From contig JAETSX010000031.1 of NCBI GenBank assembly GCA_021769425.1, positions 1-64,000 of the forward strand: a stretch of DNA of 64,000 nt. The letters run 5' to 3'. Positions 16,375 to 24,525 of the stretch are shown in pieces (the first letter of the stretch is position 1; each line of letters opens with the position of its first letter). The notes under the pieces were generated by a model. It did not search any database, was not told the DNA's origin, and was given only the letters and a program-made list of their open reading frames with translations. Made by a program: the position numbers and the translations under genes. This stretch comes from Eubacterium sp. Its GTDB lineage: Bacteria > Bacillota > Clostridia > Lachnospirales > Lachnospiraceae.

Positions 16375-17808
16375 GTGACATGTAAACATTGTGGAACAGA
16401 GATAAAGGAAGGTTGGAAAGTATGCCCTTCCTGCGGAAGTGAAATTTTGCCGGGAACGGAAGGCACAGGAGAGGAATCCAGGGAATATAAGCTGAGAGGG
16501 ATGCGCCGAACCGGAAGGTTTTCTTTCCAGGAAATTTTAACAGATATAAAAGTGAAAGAAGGGTGCGTACATGTAATTATGCAGGGAGCCAGGAAAGCGG
16601 AGTATCAGTTCCGTAAGCAAGAAGTGCAAAGCATAGACCTTCCGTTGTTACCCATTTGGAAGATTGCAGATATTCTGCGGTTATTGGTATTTGGGACGTT
16701 GGCAGTATTCACGTATGGGCTGGGCATATTTGCAGTGCTGTTTAGCATTAAAATTATGGTTTCGAGACATGTGAGGATAAAATTAACTTCTGGACAGACG
16801 GTGAAAATTCCAATCTGCCAGAAAGCGGATGCCTCTGAATTTTTGAGAGAACTCCAGTATCCATTGTCTGAGATTGAAAAAAATAATTCAGGCAGAATAG
16901 ATGATAAAAAATGGGCACAGAGGGAATGGCTGACTTCTGCAGCATTGCTGGCAGTTGCGGCAACAGCTATAACATTGGGCGTGACACTGAAATCGGAGAA
17001 TATGAAAAATAGCAAAACGGAAGATGCGCTGGGTGAGAATGCGGAGACATTTAACGAAATAGAAGATATATCATCGGATGGGGAGACAGAGGAACAGGAA
17101 CGGCAGGAAGAACCAGAAAGCATGACTATAGAAGAATATATCAGCCATTGTGAAAAAATCACAGGGGAAGAACTGGCCAGAAATCCGGAAAAATATATTG
17201 GAAAAGACATTTTATTGGAGGGAAAATTCAATATTTTGTCTGGCTCCATTGTGATAGATTGGTTTGCTGACAGTGGGATTATAAGGGTTGATTACGATGG
17301 AAAAGCGATTGATGCCCAAGGAAATGCTGTGGGAAATGTAATGTCAGGGGATTATGGGTATGTGGCAGGAAGATATGGCGGGGAGGATGAATGGGGAACC
17401 AGGTATATTGATGCTGAGATTATCATTTTAGACAATGGAACAAAGGAAGATGCAGAGGTAAATGTGACAGAACAGCCAGGGAAATTTGCCATCCCTGCAG
17501 GCATATATGTGAATGACCAGTTATTTCAAGGCTATCAGGCTTTATTAACCCTTACTTATTTTGAGGATGATCAAGTTGGAGTAGAGTTTTCAACAGAGCC
17601 ACAGTCAAATAGTATTGCCCTCTATGGGTTCAGGATTGATGACAGAACCATACAGGTGGCAGAAGAATATACGGGTATCATAGCCACCCTGACTTGGGAT
17701 AGTGAAAATGAGGTAACAGTGACATGTTCTGATGAATTTACAGGTATGGACAGCGCCCTGTTTAATGAAATGGTGAATACACATTATTCATTGGCATCAG
17801 AAAATTAA
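16375..17808 (+). CDS. Zinc-ribbon membrane protein of unknown function
   Basis: 477 aa; GTG start with AGGAGG 8 nt upstream. The N-terminal zinc ribbon (CKHCGTEIKEGWKVCPSCGS) has two CxxC knuckles. A PH-like beta region and two hydrophobic segments follow (about 100-125, LLVFGTLAVFTYGLGIFAVL; about 185-205, LTSAALLAVAATAITLGV), then an acidic linker and a beta-rich C-terminal half (about 260-470) that would lie outside the membrane. Zinc-ribbon membrane proteins of this sort are common in Firmicutes and usually uncharacterised. It follows the dynamin operon but lies behind a terminator, so association is only by proximity. Confidence 0.7.
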   Translation: MTCKHCGTEIKEGWKVCPSCGSEILPGTEGTGEESREYKLRGMRRTGRFSFQEILTDIKVKEGCVHVIMQGARKAEYQFRKQEVQSIDLPLLPIWKIADILRLLVFGTLAVFTYGLGIFAVLFSIKIMVSRHVRIKLTSGQTVKIPICQKADASEFLRELQYPLSEIEKNNSGRIDDKKWAQREWLTSAALLAVAATAITLGVTLKSENMKNSKTEDALGENAETFNEIEDISSDGETEEQERQEEPESMTIEEYISHCEKITGEELARNPEKYIGKDILLEGKFNILSGSIVIDWFADSGIIRVDYDGKAIDAQGNAVGNVMSGDYGYVAGRYGGEDEWGTRYIDAEIIILDNGTKEDAEVNVTEQPGKFAIPAGIYVNDQLFQGYQALLTLTYFEDDQVGVEFSTEPQSNSIALYGFRIDDRTIQVAEEYTGIIATLTWDSENEVTVTCSDEFTGMDSALFNEMVNTHYSLASEN

Positions 17809-17980
17809 TTACGCTGTCCAGGAGGATGCAATAGAAATATTATGGTAATGGGAAACTATAAGAAACAGTGGCTGAAAGTTATGTAAAGAATATGAGAAAC
17901 AGATGAGCGGGTTAATGGTTAATATAGGTAAAACTCCCGCAATTCAATTACATATTATAACAGTGAAACCACTGATTCAG

Positions 17981-18010
17981 GCAGGAGGGAAAAACCTCCT
18001 GCTTTTTTTC
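17981..18010 (+). terminator. Rho-independent terminator
   Basis: GCAGGAGG-GAAAAA-CCTCCTGC followed by seven T: a perfect 8-bp stem. It ends the zinc-ribbon gene transcript and precedes the recombination block. Confidence 0.85.
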
Positions 18011-18033
18011 GTGCAGGAAGGAGGAACAAGAGG

Positions 18034-18108
18034 ATGAAAGAGCTTGAAATCGCATTGATTATATTAAGCTGCGGAGCCCGTCTGCTGGAAGCCTTAGACG
18101 AGGACTAA
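18034..18108 (+). CDS. 24-aa small protein or leader peptide
   Basis: ATG preceded by GGAAGGAGGAACAAGAGG, a strong ribosome binding site. It encodes MKELEIALIILSCGARLLEA and a short acidic end. One short amphipathic or hydrophobic helix is possible. It is too short for the ORF track. It may be a genuine small protein of the element or a leader peptide for the DUF932 operon; nothing in the sequence decides this. Confidence 0.4.
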   Translation: MKELEIALIILSCGARLLEALDED

Positions 18109-18270
18109 GGAAGGGCTGGGCTGCAAACCGCTTGGGCATGTTAGGGGAGTTTCCCCCACATCTACGGTGGCATGTCTGCCTGCCGGCCCGGCGCACTGCA
18201 GGAGAATTACAAAAATGAGAAATGCACTGGAAAAGAAAGGACTATAATATCAAAAAGGAGGAGAAGGATT

Positions 18271-19203
18271 ATGGCAGCGGAAGTGGAAAGCATGTTTTAT
18301 GTAAGGGAAACTCCCTGGCACGGATTGGGGACAGAGGTGCAGGAAGCCCCGGATTCCAGGGAGGCCCTGCGGCTGGCCGGGCTTGACTGGAGCGTGGTGC
18401 AGGAGCCCATCTACACAGGGCGGAAAGAATTGGTGGAAGGGTATAAAGCCAATGTCCGGGATTTGGACCGGAAGCCCCTTGGTGTGGTGACGGACCGCTA
18501 CCGGGTCATCCAGAACCGGGAAGCGTTTGCGTTCACCGACAGCCTGTTAGGGGAGGGCGTGCGCTATGAGACGGCTGGGAGCCTTCTGGGCGGCCGGAAA
18601 GTGTGGCTCCTGGCGCGGATGCCCCATGAATATATCATTTCCGGGGAACGCATCAGCCCCTACCTGCTGTTCTCCAACACCCATGACGGATCCGGGGCGG
18701 TAAGGGTGGCCTTAACCCCAATCCGGGTGGTATGCAGCAACACCTTGAACCTTGCCTTAGCCACCGCAAAGCGTTCCTGGTCCATGATACACACCGGGGA
18801 CGTCAGGAGCCGGATGCAGGAAGCGGAGGATACGCTGTTTTTGGCTGGGCAGTACATGGACAGCCTGGGGAAAGAGTTTGAGCTGCTCCGCAAAAAGAGA
18901 CTGTCAGATAAGCAGGCAATGGAATACATAGAGATTCTGCTGCCCATGGAGGACGGCTCAACGCCCCAGCAGGAGAAGAACACCCGGCGGCTGCGGGAGG
19001 ACATGGGAATGCGGTATTTTGACGCGCCGGATTTGCAGGATGTTGGGAAGAACGCTTACCGCTTCGTGAATGCAGTGTCAGATTTCGCCACCCATGCGCA
19101 GCCTTTGCGGAAAACGGCGAATTATAAGGAAAACCTGTTCTTAAAGACCGTGGAAGGCAACCCGCTGATTGACCGGGCTTACCAGATGGTGAAAGCTGCG
19201 TAA
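18271..19203 (+). CDS. DUF932 phage/plasmid-like protein
   Basis: 310 aa from ATG 18271 (AAGGAGGAG upstream; the track start 18172 lies in the leader). Starts MAAEVESMFYVRETPWHGLG, the hallmark of DUF932 (TIGR03299 phage/plasmid-like protein), with the central SNTHDGSGAVRVALTPIRVV core and CSNTLNLAL. Function is unproven; members occur beside recombination and single-strand-annealing genes of phages, plasmids and integrative elements. Here it heads such a block, with YqaJ exonuclease and Rad52/22-type genes downstream. Length is normal for the family. Confidence 0.92.
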   Translation: MAAEVESMFYVRETPWHGLGTEVQEAPDSREALRLAGLDWSVVQEPIYTGRKELVEGYKANVRDLDRKPLGVVTDRYRVIQNREAFAFTDSLLGEGVRYETAGSLLGGRKVWLLARMPHEYIISGERISPYLLFSNTHDGSGAVRVALTPIRVVCSNTLNLALATAKRSWSMIHTGDVRSRMQEAEDTLFLAGQYMDSLGKEFELLRKKRLSDKQAMEYIEILLPMEDGSTPQQEKNTRRLREDMGMRYFDAPDLQDVGKNAYRFVNAVSDFATHAQPLRKTANYKENLFLKTVEGNPLIDRAYQMVKAA

Positions 19204-19228
19204 GATAACAAAAAGAAAGGAGACAACA

Positions 19229-19693
19229 ATGCAGAAAGAAACCTATCCGACAGCAATATCTATAGGAGAAACAAAAAATGGCGCATCCGGGGAAACGGAA
19301 GCCATGGCGGAAGGGCAGGAGAAGAAAACGGATGCAGAAAGGGAACAGTTGGAGGAAGCGTTCCGCCAGAAAATCAGCAGGGAATTGGAACATAGTGTAT
19401 GGTCCGGGATAAAGGAAACCTGCCGGGATGCAGGCGGGGAAGCCTTGAAAGTGGGATGCAGGACAGAAGAAAAGAAACAGAGGTTTTTGGAACTTAAAGA
19501 GGGGACAGGCAAGAAAACCCCAAAAATCCTGGAAACCCAGAAACAACAAAAAGCCAAAAGAAGGAAAGAAATCAAGAGGAAACAAGTAACCCAAACAAAA
19601 CAAGAAATTCAGATAAAATCGGAAAAGAATGGAACCCAGGGAAAGGAGAACGTTTATGGAAAAGCTGACAGCGACCAAAAACCTGCCGCATGA
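19229..19693 (+). CDS. Basic charged protein of unknown function
   Basis: 154 aa, AAAGGAGA ribosome binding site. Highly charged, Lys/Glu/Gln-rich (KQQKAKRRKEIKRKQVTQTK), predicted helical or disordered, no recognisable domain. Its last 38 nt overlap the start of the YqaJ-like exonuclease in another frame. Located between DUF932 and the exonuclease, it may be an accessory DNA-binding protein of the recombination block, but that is only position-based. Confidence 0.55.
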   Translation: MQKETYPTAISIGETKNGASGETEAMAEGQEKKTDAEREQLEEAFRQKISRELEHSVWSGIKETCRDAGGEALKVGCRTEEKKQRFLELKEGTGKKTPKILETQKQQKAKRRKEIKRKQVTQTKQEIQIKSEKNGTQGKENVYGKADSDQKPAA

Positions 19694-20582
19694 GGAATGG
19701 CTGAAGTGGAGGAAGATGGGGATTGGCGGCTCGGATGCCGGGGCGGTCTGCGGCCTGAACCCTTACCGGACAGCCTTGGAAGTCTATTTAGACAAGACCA
19801 CGGACAGCCTGGACCTGTCCGACAATGAAGCCATGCGCCAGGGAAGGGAGTTTGAGGATTACGTGGCGAAAAGGTTCATGGAAGCCACCGGGAAGAAGGC
19901 GCGCAGGGCAAACTTCATGTACTATGATGAAAAGAACCCGTTCATGCTGGCGGATGTAGACCGGATGGTAGTGGGCGAGAACGCCGGGCTGGAATGCAAG
20001 ACTGCAAGCCCCTACCTGGCGGAACGGTGGAAAGACGGGAGGATCCCCATGCACTACCAGATACAGTGCCACCATTATATGTCTGTCTGCAATGCGGATG
20101 CCTGGTACATAGCAGTCTTAATTTATGGAAAGGAGTTCAAATACCAAAAGATAGAGCGTGACGAAAAGATACAGTCCGACTTAATCCAGATTGAAAAGGA
20201 CTTCTGGGAGGGCCATGTGCTGGAACACAAAATGCCAGACCCGGACGGCTCCAAACTGGCGGACAGTGTGCTGGCGGAATATTTCAAAGATTCCCTGGAG
20301 GTTTCCATCCGACTTTCCGGGTTTGACGGGAAGCTGGCAAGAAGGCAGGAGCTTGCCGGGGAGATAGAGAGGCTGGAATCCGAGAAACGCCTGATAGAGC
20401 AGGAGCTGAAACTATACTTAGGGGAAGCGGAGCTTGCCGAGAATGAGCGTTACCGGGTGTCCTGGAAACCTGTCAGCAGCAGCCGTTTGGATGAGAAGCG
20501 GCTGAAAGAGGAACGGCCGGAAGTGTATGAGCAGTACAAAAAGACCATCAAAAGCAGGAGGTTCACAGTGAAGGCGGCATAA
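19656..20582 (+). CDS. YqaJ-family viral recombinase (exonuclease)
   Basis: 308 aa from ATG 19656 (AAAGGAG upstream; track start 19629 is earlier). The N-terminus WLKWRKMGIGGSDAGAVCGL matches the YqaJ start. The nuclease core has E in GREFEDYVAKRF, then MLADVDRMV and LECKTAS, the D-x(n)-ExK triad of lambda-exonuclease-like enzymes; HYQIQCHHYM follows. Degrades one strand of double-stranded DNA to give ends for annealing. Pairs with the Rad52/22-type protein downstream as a two-component recombination system, probably used in element circularization or repair. Confidence 0.92.
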   Translation: MEKLTATKNLPHEEWLKWRKMGIGGSDAGAVCGLNPYRTALEVYLDKTTDSLDLSDNEAMRQGREFEDYVAKRFMEATGKKARRANFMYYDEKNPFMLADVDRMVVGENAGLECKTASPYLAERWKDGRIPMHYQIQCHHYMSVCNADAWYIAVLIYGKEFKYQKIERDEKIQSDLIQIEKDFWEGHVLEHKMPDPDGSKLADSVLAEYFKDSLEVSIRLSGFDGKLARRQELAGEIERLESEKRLIEQELKLYLGEAELAENERYRVSWKPVSSSRLDEKRLKEERPEVYEQYKKTIKSRRFTVKAA

Positions 20583-20592
20583 AAATGGAAAA

Positions 20593-20622
20593 GGGGACGG
20601 GACCGCACGTCCCCTGCTATTT
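20593..20622 (+). terminator. Hairpin terminator
   Basis: GGGGACG-GGACCGCA-CGTCCCC followed by TGCTATTTTT directly after the exonuclease stop. It also argues against the track start (20585) of the following gene, which would be translated through this hairpin. Confidence 0.6.
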
Positions 20623-20656
20623 TTGGATGGAAAAATGGAAAAGGAAGCGAAAGGAT

Positions 20657-21484
20657 ATGCAACAAAATGAAGAAGTGAAGGAAGAGCTGGCAAAAAAGGC
20701 TGGCAGCATCAAAGCCATTGAAGGACGGAAACAACGAACGCCGGACAAGGATGAAAAGGGGCCAGCGGAAGGGAAGGGCGGCAAAGAGGCAGCCCAGCTT
20801 ATCCGCCTTTTGCGGGTGGATGAAATTAAATGCAGGGTGGCCGCCATCAATGGAAAAGGGCTAAGCCTGCTGCTGTTTAAGGACGCCCGCGTAGACCAGA
20901 GGATTTTAGACGAAGCGTTCACGCCCTTTGGGTGGAAGCGCAGCTACCAGAGCATTGACGGGAACCTGTACTGCACCGTGGAAATTTGGGATGAACGCAA
21001 AGGCCAATGGATTGCAAAACAGGACGTGGGGACGGAGAGCCGTTCCGAGAAGGAAAAAGGCCAAGCGTCCGATTCCTTCAAACGCGCCTGCTTCAACTGG
21101 GGAGTGGGCAGGGAATTATACACAGCCCCATTCATCTGGATCCCGGCTGGGACAGCCAACATCCGCCAGGAAGGGGAGCGTTACGTCACAAGCGACCGCT
21201 TTTATGTACAGTATATTGCCTATAATGAAAACCGGGAGATTGCGGGGCTGCGGATTGTAAACGATAAAGGGCATCTTGTCTACGAATTGAAGCAGCAGCC
21301 AGAGATAACGTCCATCACAAAGCTGCAGATGGAAGCATTGGAACAGGAGCTTGCCCGCACAGGGGTCACCATGGAAGCGGTATTGGAGCGGTATGGCTTA
21401 AAAGAGCCGGGGCAGATGACAGCGGAAACCTATGCGAGGGCATTGGGCAGCCTGAAGAAGACAAAGACAAAAGGAGCGGCGTAA
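20657..21484 (+). CDS. Rad52/22-type single-strand annealing protein
   Basis: 275 aa from ATG 20657 (AAGGAAG 9 nt upstream); starts at 20585 or 20627 have no ribosome binding site. After a charged N-terminus, the core (LAPIL-like start DEIKCRVAAINGKGLSLLLF, then FTPFGWKRSYQSIDGNLYC, DVGTESRSEKEKGQASDSFK, RACFNWGVGRELYTAPFIWI) is the Rad52_Rad22 fold with its conserved SDSFKRA and WGIGRxLY signatures. Anneals complementary single strands produced by the neighbouring YqaJ exonuclease. A C-terminal helical tail follows. Part of the DUF932-to-DUF5688 cluster. Confidence 0.9.
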   Translation: MQQNEEVKEELAKKAGSIKAIEGRKQRTPDKDEKGPAEGKGGKEAAQLIRLLRVDEIKCRVAAINGKGLSLLLFKDARVDQRILDEAFTPFGWKRSYQSIDGNLYCTVEIWDERKGQWIAKQDVGTESRSEKEKGQASDSFKRACFNWGVGRELYTAPFIWIPAGTANIRQEGERYVTSDRFYVQYIAYNENREIAGLRIVNDKGHLVYELKQQPEITSITKLQMEALEQELARTGVTMEAVLERYGLKEPGQMTAETYARALGSLKKTKTKGAA

Positions 21485-21561
21485 AGGGGTGGGAACAGCA
21501 AGGCCGGAAGGGAATAAAAAAGGGGAAAAGATACATTTATTGGAAAGGAGAAGTCAGCCAT

Positions 21562-22440
21562 ATGTGGATGGAATATGAAGAATTCGCGGAAGCGGTCAAA
21601 AAACGGATGGAAGAGGAAATGGGGGAAGAGGGAAGCGTGTCTATTAATAGCATGGAGAAAAACAACCAGACCCATTGGGATGGGCTGGAAATCAAAGATA
21701 AAGAAAGCCGGGTGGGTGCGGCATTCCGGCTGAGGGGGCTGTATGCAGCCTACCGGAAAAGCGGAATGGAGCACACGGTAAGCTATATCCTGGAAATGCT
21801 GGAAAAGAAGCCGGACCTTGCCTCCTGGGACATCCCAGGGGAGTGGGAAGCGGTGAAAGGGCGCATCCGGCTGGCATTGCTGAACGCCGGATGGAACCGG
21901 GAACTGCTGGAAGGGCATCCCAGCCGGGAACTCCTGGATTTGGCGGCGGCATACCGCATGGAACTGGAAGGTGCGGACTACAGTGCAGCCACCCTTGTGA
22001 AAAGGCATTATTTAGAAAGCTGGGGCATTACAGAAGGGGAATTATGGGAAGCGGCCCTGGAAAACCTGCAGGGGGAAGAATATAGCATAAAGCCCCTGCC
22101 AGAGATACTGGAATCCATGCTGGGTCCGGGGATGGGCGGCTTCCATGGTTTCCCGCTGCTGTATGTGCTGACAAACCAAAGGGTGAGCCATGGGGCGGCC
22201 GGAATCCTCAGGAAAGACCTGCTGGAAGGATTTTCAAAACAGATAGGCGGAAACTTCTACATCCTGCCCAGTTCCGTGCATGAAACATTGCTCTTAGCGG
22301 ACGGGCCAGATATAAAAGCAGGAGAGCTGAGGGAGATGGTGCAGTCCATCAACCGGGAGGAAGTGAGTCGGGAAGAATGGCTGTCAGACAACGTCTATTA
22401 TTATGACAGGGAAAAAGGAAAGCTTGAGATTGCTCTGTAA
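21562..22440 (+). CDS. DUF5688 family protein
   Basis: 292 aa. YEEFAEAVKKRMEEEMGE at the start and VLTNQRVSHGAAGILRKDLL, then GGNFYILPSSVHETLLL and YYYDREKGKLEIAL at the end match the DUF5688 family. It is very frequent on Lachnospiraceae mobile elements and has no known function. Compared with typical members this one has an additional central segment (about residues 50-160) of helical character. It is last in the recombination block, 77 nt after the annealing gene. No catalytic motif visible. Confidence 0.8.
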   Translation: MWMEYEEFAEAVKKRMEEEMGEEGSVSINSMEKNNQTHWDGLEIKDKESRVGAAFRLRGLYAAYRKSGMEHTVSYILEMLEKKPDLASWDIPGEWEAVKGRIRLALLNAGWNRELLEGHPSRELLDLAAAYRMELEGADYSAATLVKRHYLESWGITEGELWEAALENLQGEEYSIKPLPEILESMLGPGMGGFHGFPLLYVLTNQRVSHGAAGILRKDLLEGFSKQIGGNFYILPSSVHETLLLADGPDIKAGELREMVQSINREEVSREEWLSDNVYYYDREKGKLEIAL

Positions 22441-22513
22441 TATTATGGGATATTCATCATTTTAATTTTCAATGATAAGGAATGTCTGGTTTTTGTCTGA
22501 AAGGAATTTACAG

Positions 22514-22547
22514 TTATTACTCCGGTGGATGAATGCCGGAGTAATAA
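22514..22547. repeat. Perfect 12-bp hairpin with CGGAGTAATAA motif
   Basis: TTATTACTCCGG-TGGATGAATG-CCGGAGTAATAA. No T-run follows, so it is not a standard terminator. It shares the CCGGAGTAATA core with the motifs near 861-933, 28540 and 39926. Confidence 0.6.
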
Positions 22548-22694
22548 TCTCCCGAAAAAAATTAAAAAAGGCCAGAATTTTGATGAAGTATGAATCAAAG
22601 ATAATTTTTATTGTCAGGGGCAGAATTTGCCGATATAATAAACATAGAAATATTTTCTTTAAAAGTAAGATAATATTTATAGAAGGGAGAAGGA

Positions 22695-23642
22695 ATGCAG
22701 AAGAAAACGCCCGATTATGATAATGTGTTTAAAACCATGAAAAGCAAGCACAAAAGGCTGTTTATTTCAGTCATTAACGATATTTTTGGAAAAGATTATC
22801 CAATGGATGCAAAAGTGGATGTGCTGCCCCCGGAAGGGTATCTGACAGAAAGCAAAACACCGGATGGAAACAGGGAGATAGAAGAACAGATTTCGGATTT
22901 TCTGATGAAAATCGGAAGTGAAATTTATCTGTTGGAATGCCAGAGCTACGACGACGGTTCCATGGCAATCAGAATTGCCGAATATGCATTTATTGTTGCA
23001 AGGCAGTTTGCCGTATGGGATATCGGCCATGCTATGATTCCCATGCCCCGGTTTTCCGTTATTTATGTAAAAAAGACAGATAAAACACCGAAATCAACAA
23101 TCATTACCTTTACATTTCCCGACGGGCAGCGTGTGGATTATAAGTCAGAGAATGTAATTTTGGCGGAATTTACAAAAGAATATATTGTGGAAAAACGCCT
23201 GTTTCCATATATTCCTTTTTATGTTGCAAGATATGAGAAGGAAATTGCATATGGGAAAAGGATAGAAGAAGCTGTAAGGGATTTGAAATATTTCAGGAAT
23301 GAAATGCTCCGACTGCATAAAGCCGGAGAACTGTCAGATGATGAAATCATAGACCTGATGGGATTTGTAAATATTATCATTACACATATTACAAATGGGA
23401 ATGAAAACGAGGAAAGGCTGGTGAATATTATGGGAGGAACTGTAATTGAAACAGAATCGGAGAAACTGATACAGCGTGGAGTAAAACAAGGAATACGGCA
23501 GGGCAAAGTGCAGACTATTATTGAACTGGGCAAGGAGGATGGGCTTGAAGATACAGCCATTTTAGCCAGACTACAGAATAAGGTGGGAGTGACCCTGGAA
23601 CAGGCCATGTCCTATCTGCGTAAATACGGGGAACAATCGTAA
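22695..23642 (+). CDS. PD-(D/E)XK nuclease family transposase / Rpn-like protein
   Basis: 315 aa, ATG after AAGGGAGAAGG. The N-terminal DNVFKTMKSKHKRLFISVIN and the EIYLLECQSYDDGSMAIRI motif (E-x-Q-x of the nuclease core) fit the PDDEXK_2 family, often annotated as a transposase and related to Rpn recombination-promoting nucleases. A C-terminal helix carries GVKQGIRQGKVQTIIELGK, also typical. These proteins are multi-copy and likely act in DNA cleavage during recombination or as phage-responsive toxins. The last codons (SYLRKYGEQS) are duplicated downstream at 24442. Confidence 0.85.
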   Translation: MQKKTPDYDNVFKTMKSKHKRLFISVINDIFGKDYPMDAKVDVLPPEGYLTESKTPDGNREIEEQISDFLMKIGSEIYLLECQSYDDGSMAIRIAEYAFIVARQFAVWDIGHAMIPMPRFSVIYVKKTDKTPKSTIITFTFPDGQRVDYKSENVILAEFTKEYIVEKRLFPYIPFYVARYEKEIAYGKRIEEAVRDLKYFRNEMLRLHKAGELSDDEIIDLMGFVNIIITHITNGNENEERLVNIMGGTVIETESEKLIQRGVKQGIRQGKVQTIIELGKEDGLEDTAILARLQNKVGVTLEQAMSYLRKYGEQS

Positions 23643-23685
23643 AGGATGGAAAGAAATAATGGTTATTTTCTCTACAGCAGGAAAT
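23603..23685 (+). repeat. Direct repeat, left copy, flanking PIN toxin-antitoxin insert
   Basis: 83 bp covering the end of the PD-(D/E)XK gene, its stop, and the first codons of a recombinase start. It matches 24442-24525 except for a small change in the TTATTTT(T)A tract (one base shorter plus one substitution). As a result the left copy's ATGGTTATTTT start is out of frame relative to the functional recombinase. Confidence 0.9.
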
Positions 23686-23748
23686 GAAAAGAAATGTGCT
23701 GTAGGTACACAGCAGATTGCAGAAATTAAAAAAAGAGGAGTGGAATCC

Positions 23749-24015
23749 ATGTCAGAGTTACAACAGAAAGCGGTGCAGTTAATCAGCGGGTTGTCAGATG
23801 ATAATATAAGTTTCCTGATAGAAGTAATTCAAAGGCTGATGCCACAGGAAACAGACACAACGGCTCTCTATCCGGAGCAGGAGAGTACAGCAATACAGGC
23901 TTTTCAAAGGCTGGATGCAGCAAGGCCGGAGGTGAAACGGTATTTACCAGATGATTTTGACCCGGAAAAAGAATTGGAGGAGGCAAGGGCTGAGAGATAT
24001 GGCAGTTTTGATTGA
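23749..24015 (+). CDS. Antitoxin of PIN-domain toxin-antitoxin pair
   Basis: 88 aa from ATG 23749 with AGAGGAG 8 nt upstream; the track start 23659 belongs to the duplicated fragment. A predicted helical N-terminus is followed by an acidic tail (PDDFDPEKELEEARAERYGS) of the kind that docks into the toxin active site. It overlaps the PIN gene by 17 nt, the normal layout of VapBC-like modules. The fold of the DNA-binding part was not identified. Neutralizes the toxin and probably represses the pair. Confidence 0.75.
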   Translation: MSELQQKAVQLISGLSDDNISFLIEVIQRLMPQETDTTALYPEQESTAIQAFQRLDAARPEVKRYLPDDFDPEKELEEARAERYGSFD

Positions 24016-24424
24016 CACAAATGTGATTATTGATTTTCTTACCACAAGGGAGCCATTTTTTGAAGCATCTAAAAAAGTGCTTACAAAATGTTCGGATGGG
24101 GAAGTGGAGGGGTATCTTGCATTTCATTCAGTTCCAAATTTGTGGTATATACTGAGGAGAGCACCGGAAGAGGAACGGAGAAAGTGGCTTTTGGATTTAT
24201 GCAGCTTTTTGAAAGTGGCGGGTGCAAATCATGAAGAAGTGATAAAGGCAGTCAGGATGACAGAATTTAAAGATTTTGAGGATTGTCTGCAGGATAGGTG
24301 CGCAAAAAGCGTAGGCGCAGAATATATTATTACGCGAAATGCTGCAGATTTCAATGTGTCAGAAGTTCCGGCAATATCGCCTGAGGAATTCTTGGCTGTG
24401 ATTTCAGGAAAAACGCAGCGGTGA
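23999..24424 (+). CDS. PIN-domain toxin (VapC-like ribonuclease)
   Basis: 141 aa from ATG 23999 within the antitoxin end. MAVLIDTNVIIDFL supplies the first acidic residue, the middle acidic residues are in KDFEDCLQDRCAKSVGAEYI, and IITRNAADFN provides the last part of the PIN core (D, D/E, TRN.DF). These coordinate metal in RNA-cleaving toxins. Family members usually cut tRNA or rRNA. Works with the antitoxin as an addiction or defence module on the element. Confidence 0.88.
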   Translation: MAVLIDTNVIIDFLTTREPFFEASKKVLTKCSDGEVEGYLAFHSVPNLWYILRRAPEEERRKWLLDLCSFLKVAGANHEEVIKAVRMTEFKDFEDCLQDRCAKSVGAEYIITRNAADFNVSEVPAISPEEFLAVISGKTQR

Positions 24425-24441
24425 AACCCCGGCCAGGAATT

Positions 24442-24525
24442 GGCCATGTCCTATCTGCGTAAATACGGGGAACAATCGTAAAGGATGGAAAGAAATAATG
24501 GTTATTTTTATCTACAGCAGGAAAT
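24442..24525 (+). repeat. Direct repeat, right copy
   Basis: 84 bp, the counterpart of 23603-23685. Here the sequence leads in frame into the full recombinase gene, while the portion encoding the PD-(D/E)XK C-terminus is only a fragment. The 756 bp between the repeats carry exactly the toxin-antitoxin pair. Confidence 0.9.

Larger units (their letters stand above)
17809..18270. other. Leader region of the recombination gene block
   Basis: Contains a terminator (17981-18010), a 24-codon ORF (18034-18108) with a good ribosome binding site, and a GC-rich stretch (18109-18205) with nested short hairpins such as GGGGAGTTTCCCC and CCACATCTACGGTGG. The abrupt rise in GC compared with the preceding genes marks a compositional boundary inside the element. 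No known riboswitch was recognised. Confidence 0.5.

Noticed and set aside
18803-19678. 291-aa minus-strand ORF rich in Phe/Leu
   Set aside because: Antisense shadow of the DUF932 and Lys-rich genes; composition is explained by reverse-complemented GAA/AAG codons.
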